Source: Methanobacterium sp. | GTDB taxonomy: Archaea > Methanobacteriota > Methanobacteria > Methanobacteriales > Methanobacteriaceae | Assembly (NCBI RefSeq): GCF_016217785.1 | Contig: NZ_JACRGA010000017.1 | Span: 1-8,338, forward strand | Length of the DNA stretch: 8,338 bases | Reading direction: 5' to 3' | In this document: piece after piece, positions 7,811 to 8,338 of the stretch | Position numbering within the stretch: position 1 is the stretch's first letter | Layout of the letters: the number at the start of each line of letters is the position of its first letter | Made by a program: the position numbers and the translations under genes | Notes under the pieces: model-generated | Seen by the model: only the letters and a program-made list of their open reading frames with translations | Database searches by the model: none | What the model was told of the DNA's origin: nothing

Positions 7811-8338
7811 ATTAAGCGAAAATTGTCTTTAGCTATGCTTTTATTATGTTTTACCGCACTGCTAACTGTCAATGGCATATACGCCACCGACGAAAATCAA
7901 AACATTAGTAACATCAGCGAAAACACGACTATCCAAATCAGTAACAGCACTACTGCAAGTGTCAGTGAAACAAGTATAGATGAAAACATTTCAAGTGGAA
8001 ATGACACTGCGAACAATGCTAACAATGTGAATGCTAACAATGTGAACAATGTAGCAGAGAACGAAATTGGAAACAATACTACTGAGGATGTTACCAGCAC
8101 CCCCAGTAACCAAACTGGTGCAGCAGGTTCGGATACCATTGCTGGTTCTAATTTTACCATTGAAGAAATCCTGGAAGCAGCAGAAACTATCAAAAAATAC
8201 ATCGAAGCCAACAAAGCATTACCCACAACAGTAACCATAGGAACAACCAAACTAAACATGGCACAATTCCTATACCTAGCCACAACAGCAACCACACTAC
8301 TAAACAACGGAAAACCAACCACCACAACCATAAACGTA
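7811..8338 (+). CDS. Secreted pseudomurein-binding repeat protein, N-terminal part (3' partial)
   Basis: 176 codons are visible and the frame runs off the right edge. Residues 1-25 are a classic signal peptide: basic KRK at 2-4, hydrophobic core LSLAMLLLCFTALLTV, and a GIYA cleavage site before TDE. Residues 26-116 form a low-complexity stalk rich in Asn, Ser and Thr with ten N-X-S/T sequons, so heavy N-glycosylation is plausible. Residues 117-176 begin the first repeat (ILEAAETIKKYIEANKALP, then NMAQFLYLATTATTLLNN), the same A-half type as in the upstream surface protein, but with the canonical QFLYLA core. This suggests an exported protein bound to pseudomurein; what follows the repeats is unknown. 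The start is placed at ATT 7811 because it alone combines a GGAGG at seven bases with a complete basic n-region; an in-frame TAA at 7781-7783 bounds the frame upstream. ATG 7835 would remove the n-region and part of the core. Confidence 0.8.
   Translation, partial: MKRKLSLAMLLLCFTALLTVNGIYATDENQNISNISENTTIQISNSTTASVSETSIDENISSGNDTANNANNVNANNVNNVAENEIGNNTTEDVTSTPSNQTGAAGSDTIAGSNFTIEEILEAAETIKKYIEANKALPTTVTIGTTKLNMAQFLYLATTATTLLNNGKPTTTTINV
8015..8044 (+). repeat. In-frame 15-bp tandem duplication in the stalk
   Basis: AATGCTAACAATGTG occurs twice back to back, encoding NANNV twice (residues 69-78), followed by a shortened third copy AACAATGTA (NNV). This is a replication-slippage signature that lengthens the Asn-rich stalk. 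Confidence 0.8.

Noticed and set aside
7897..8331. 144-codon minus-strand frame rich in Val/Leu, resembling a membrane protein
   Set aside because: It is the reverse complement of the Asn/Thr-rich stalk and repeat (GTT/GTC against AAC/GAC). The plus-strand frame has a signal peptide, ribosome binding site and recognised repeat.

Overview
The window comes from a pseudomurein-walled methanogen of the order Methanobacteriales, most likely Methanobacterium or a close relative (genus-level guess). The basis is two surface proteins built from pseudomurein-binding-type repeats, a methanogen MfnA decarboxylase, an archaeal uL16 (L10e) ribosomal protein, archaeal TATA-type promoters, T-run terminators and GGAGG-type ribosome binding sites. 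Intergenic DNA is very AT-rich and the genes are moderately AT-rich.

Layout. (1) 1-2496, + strand: the 3' part of a large repeat protein whose reading frame is already open at base 1. It has four ~156-residue tandem units, each with two pseudomurein-binding-like halves, then a ~199-residue C-terminal domain with an M14/AstE-like zinc-hydrolase signature. (2) 2497-2692: a convergent intergenic region with T-runs on both strands. (3) 2693-6732, - strand, read right to left: rpl10e (uL16), ppsA (PEP synthase), mfnA (tyrosine/aspartate decarboxylase). The first two look co-transcribed; a T7 run and an AT-rich gap separate ppsA from mfnA. (4) 6733-7810: about 1.08 kb of AT-rich noncoding DNA with the rpl10e promoter region, a small palindrome beside a TATA-like box, short direct repeats, and at its right end a TATA box followed by a ~94-nt leader closed by a 13-bp stem. 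(5) 7811-8338, + strand: the 5' part of a second repeat protein (signal peptide, Asn/Ser/Thr-rich stalk, first repeat) that runs off the right edge and has no ATG at the expected start; an ATT sits at the correct distance from a strong GGAGG.

How the genes relate. ppsA makes phosphoenolpyruvate from pyruvate, mfnA makes tyramine for methanofuran (and/or beta-alanine for coenzyme A), and rpl10e is translation machinery: a housekeeping block. The flanking + strand genes are cell-surface functions expected to dock on the pseudomurein wall. The points most worth following up are the hydrolase-like domain fused to wall-binding repeats, the structured leader with mutually exclusive pairings in front of the second repeat gene, that gene's apparent AUU start, and the gene-conversion mosaic inside the first gene.
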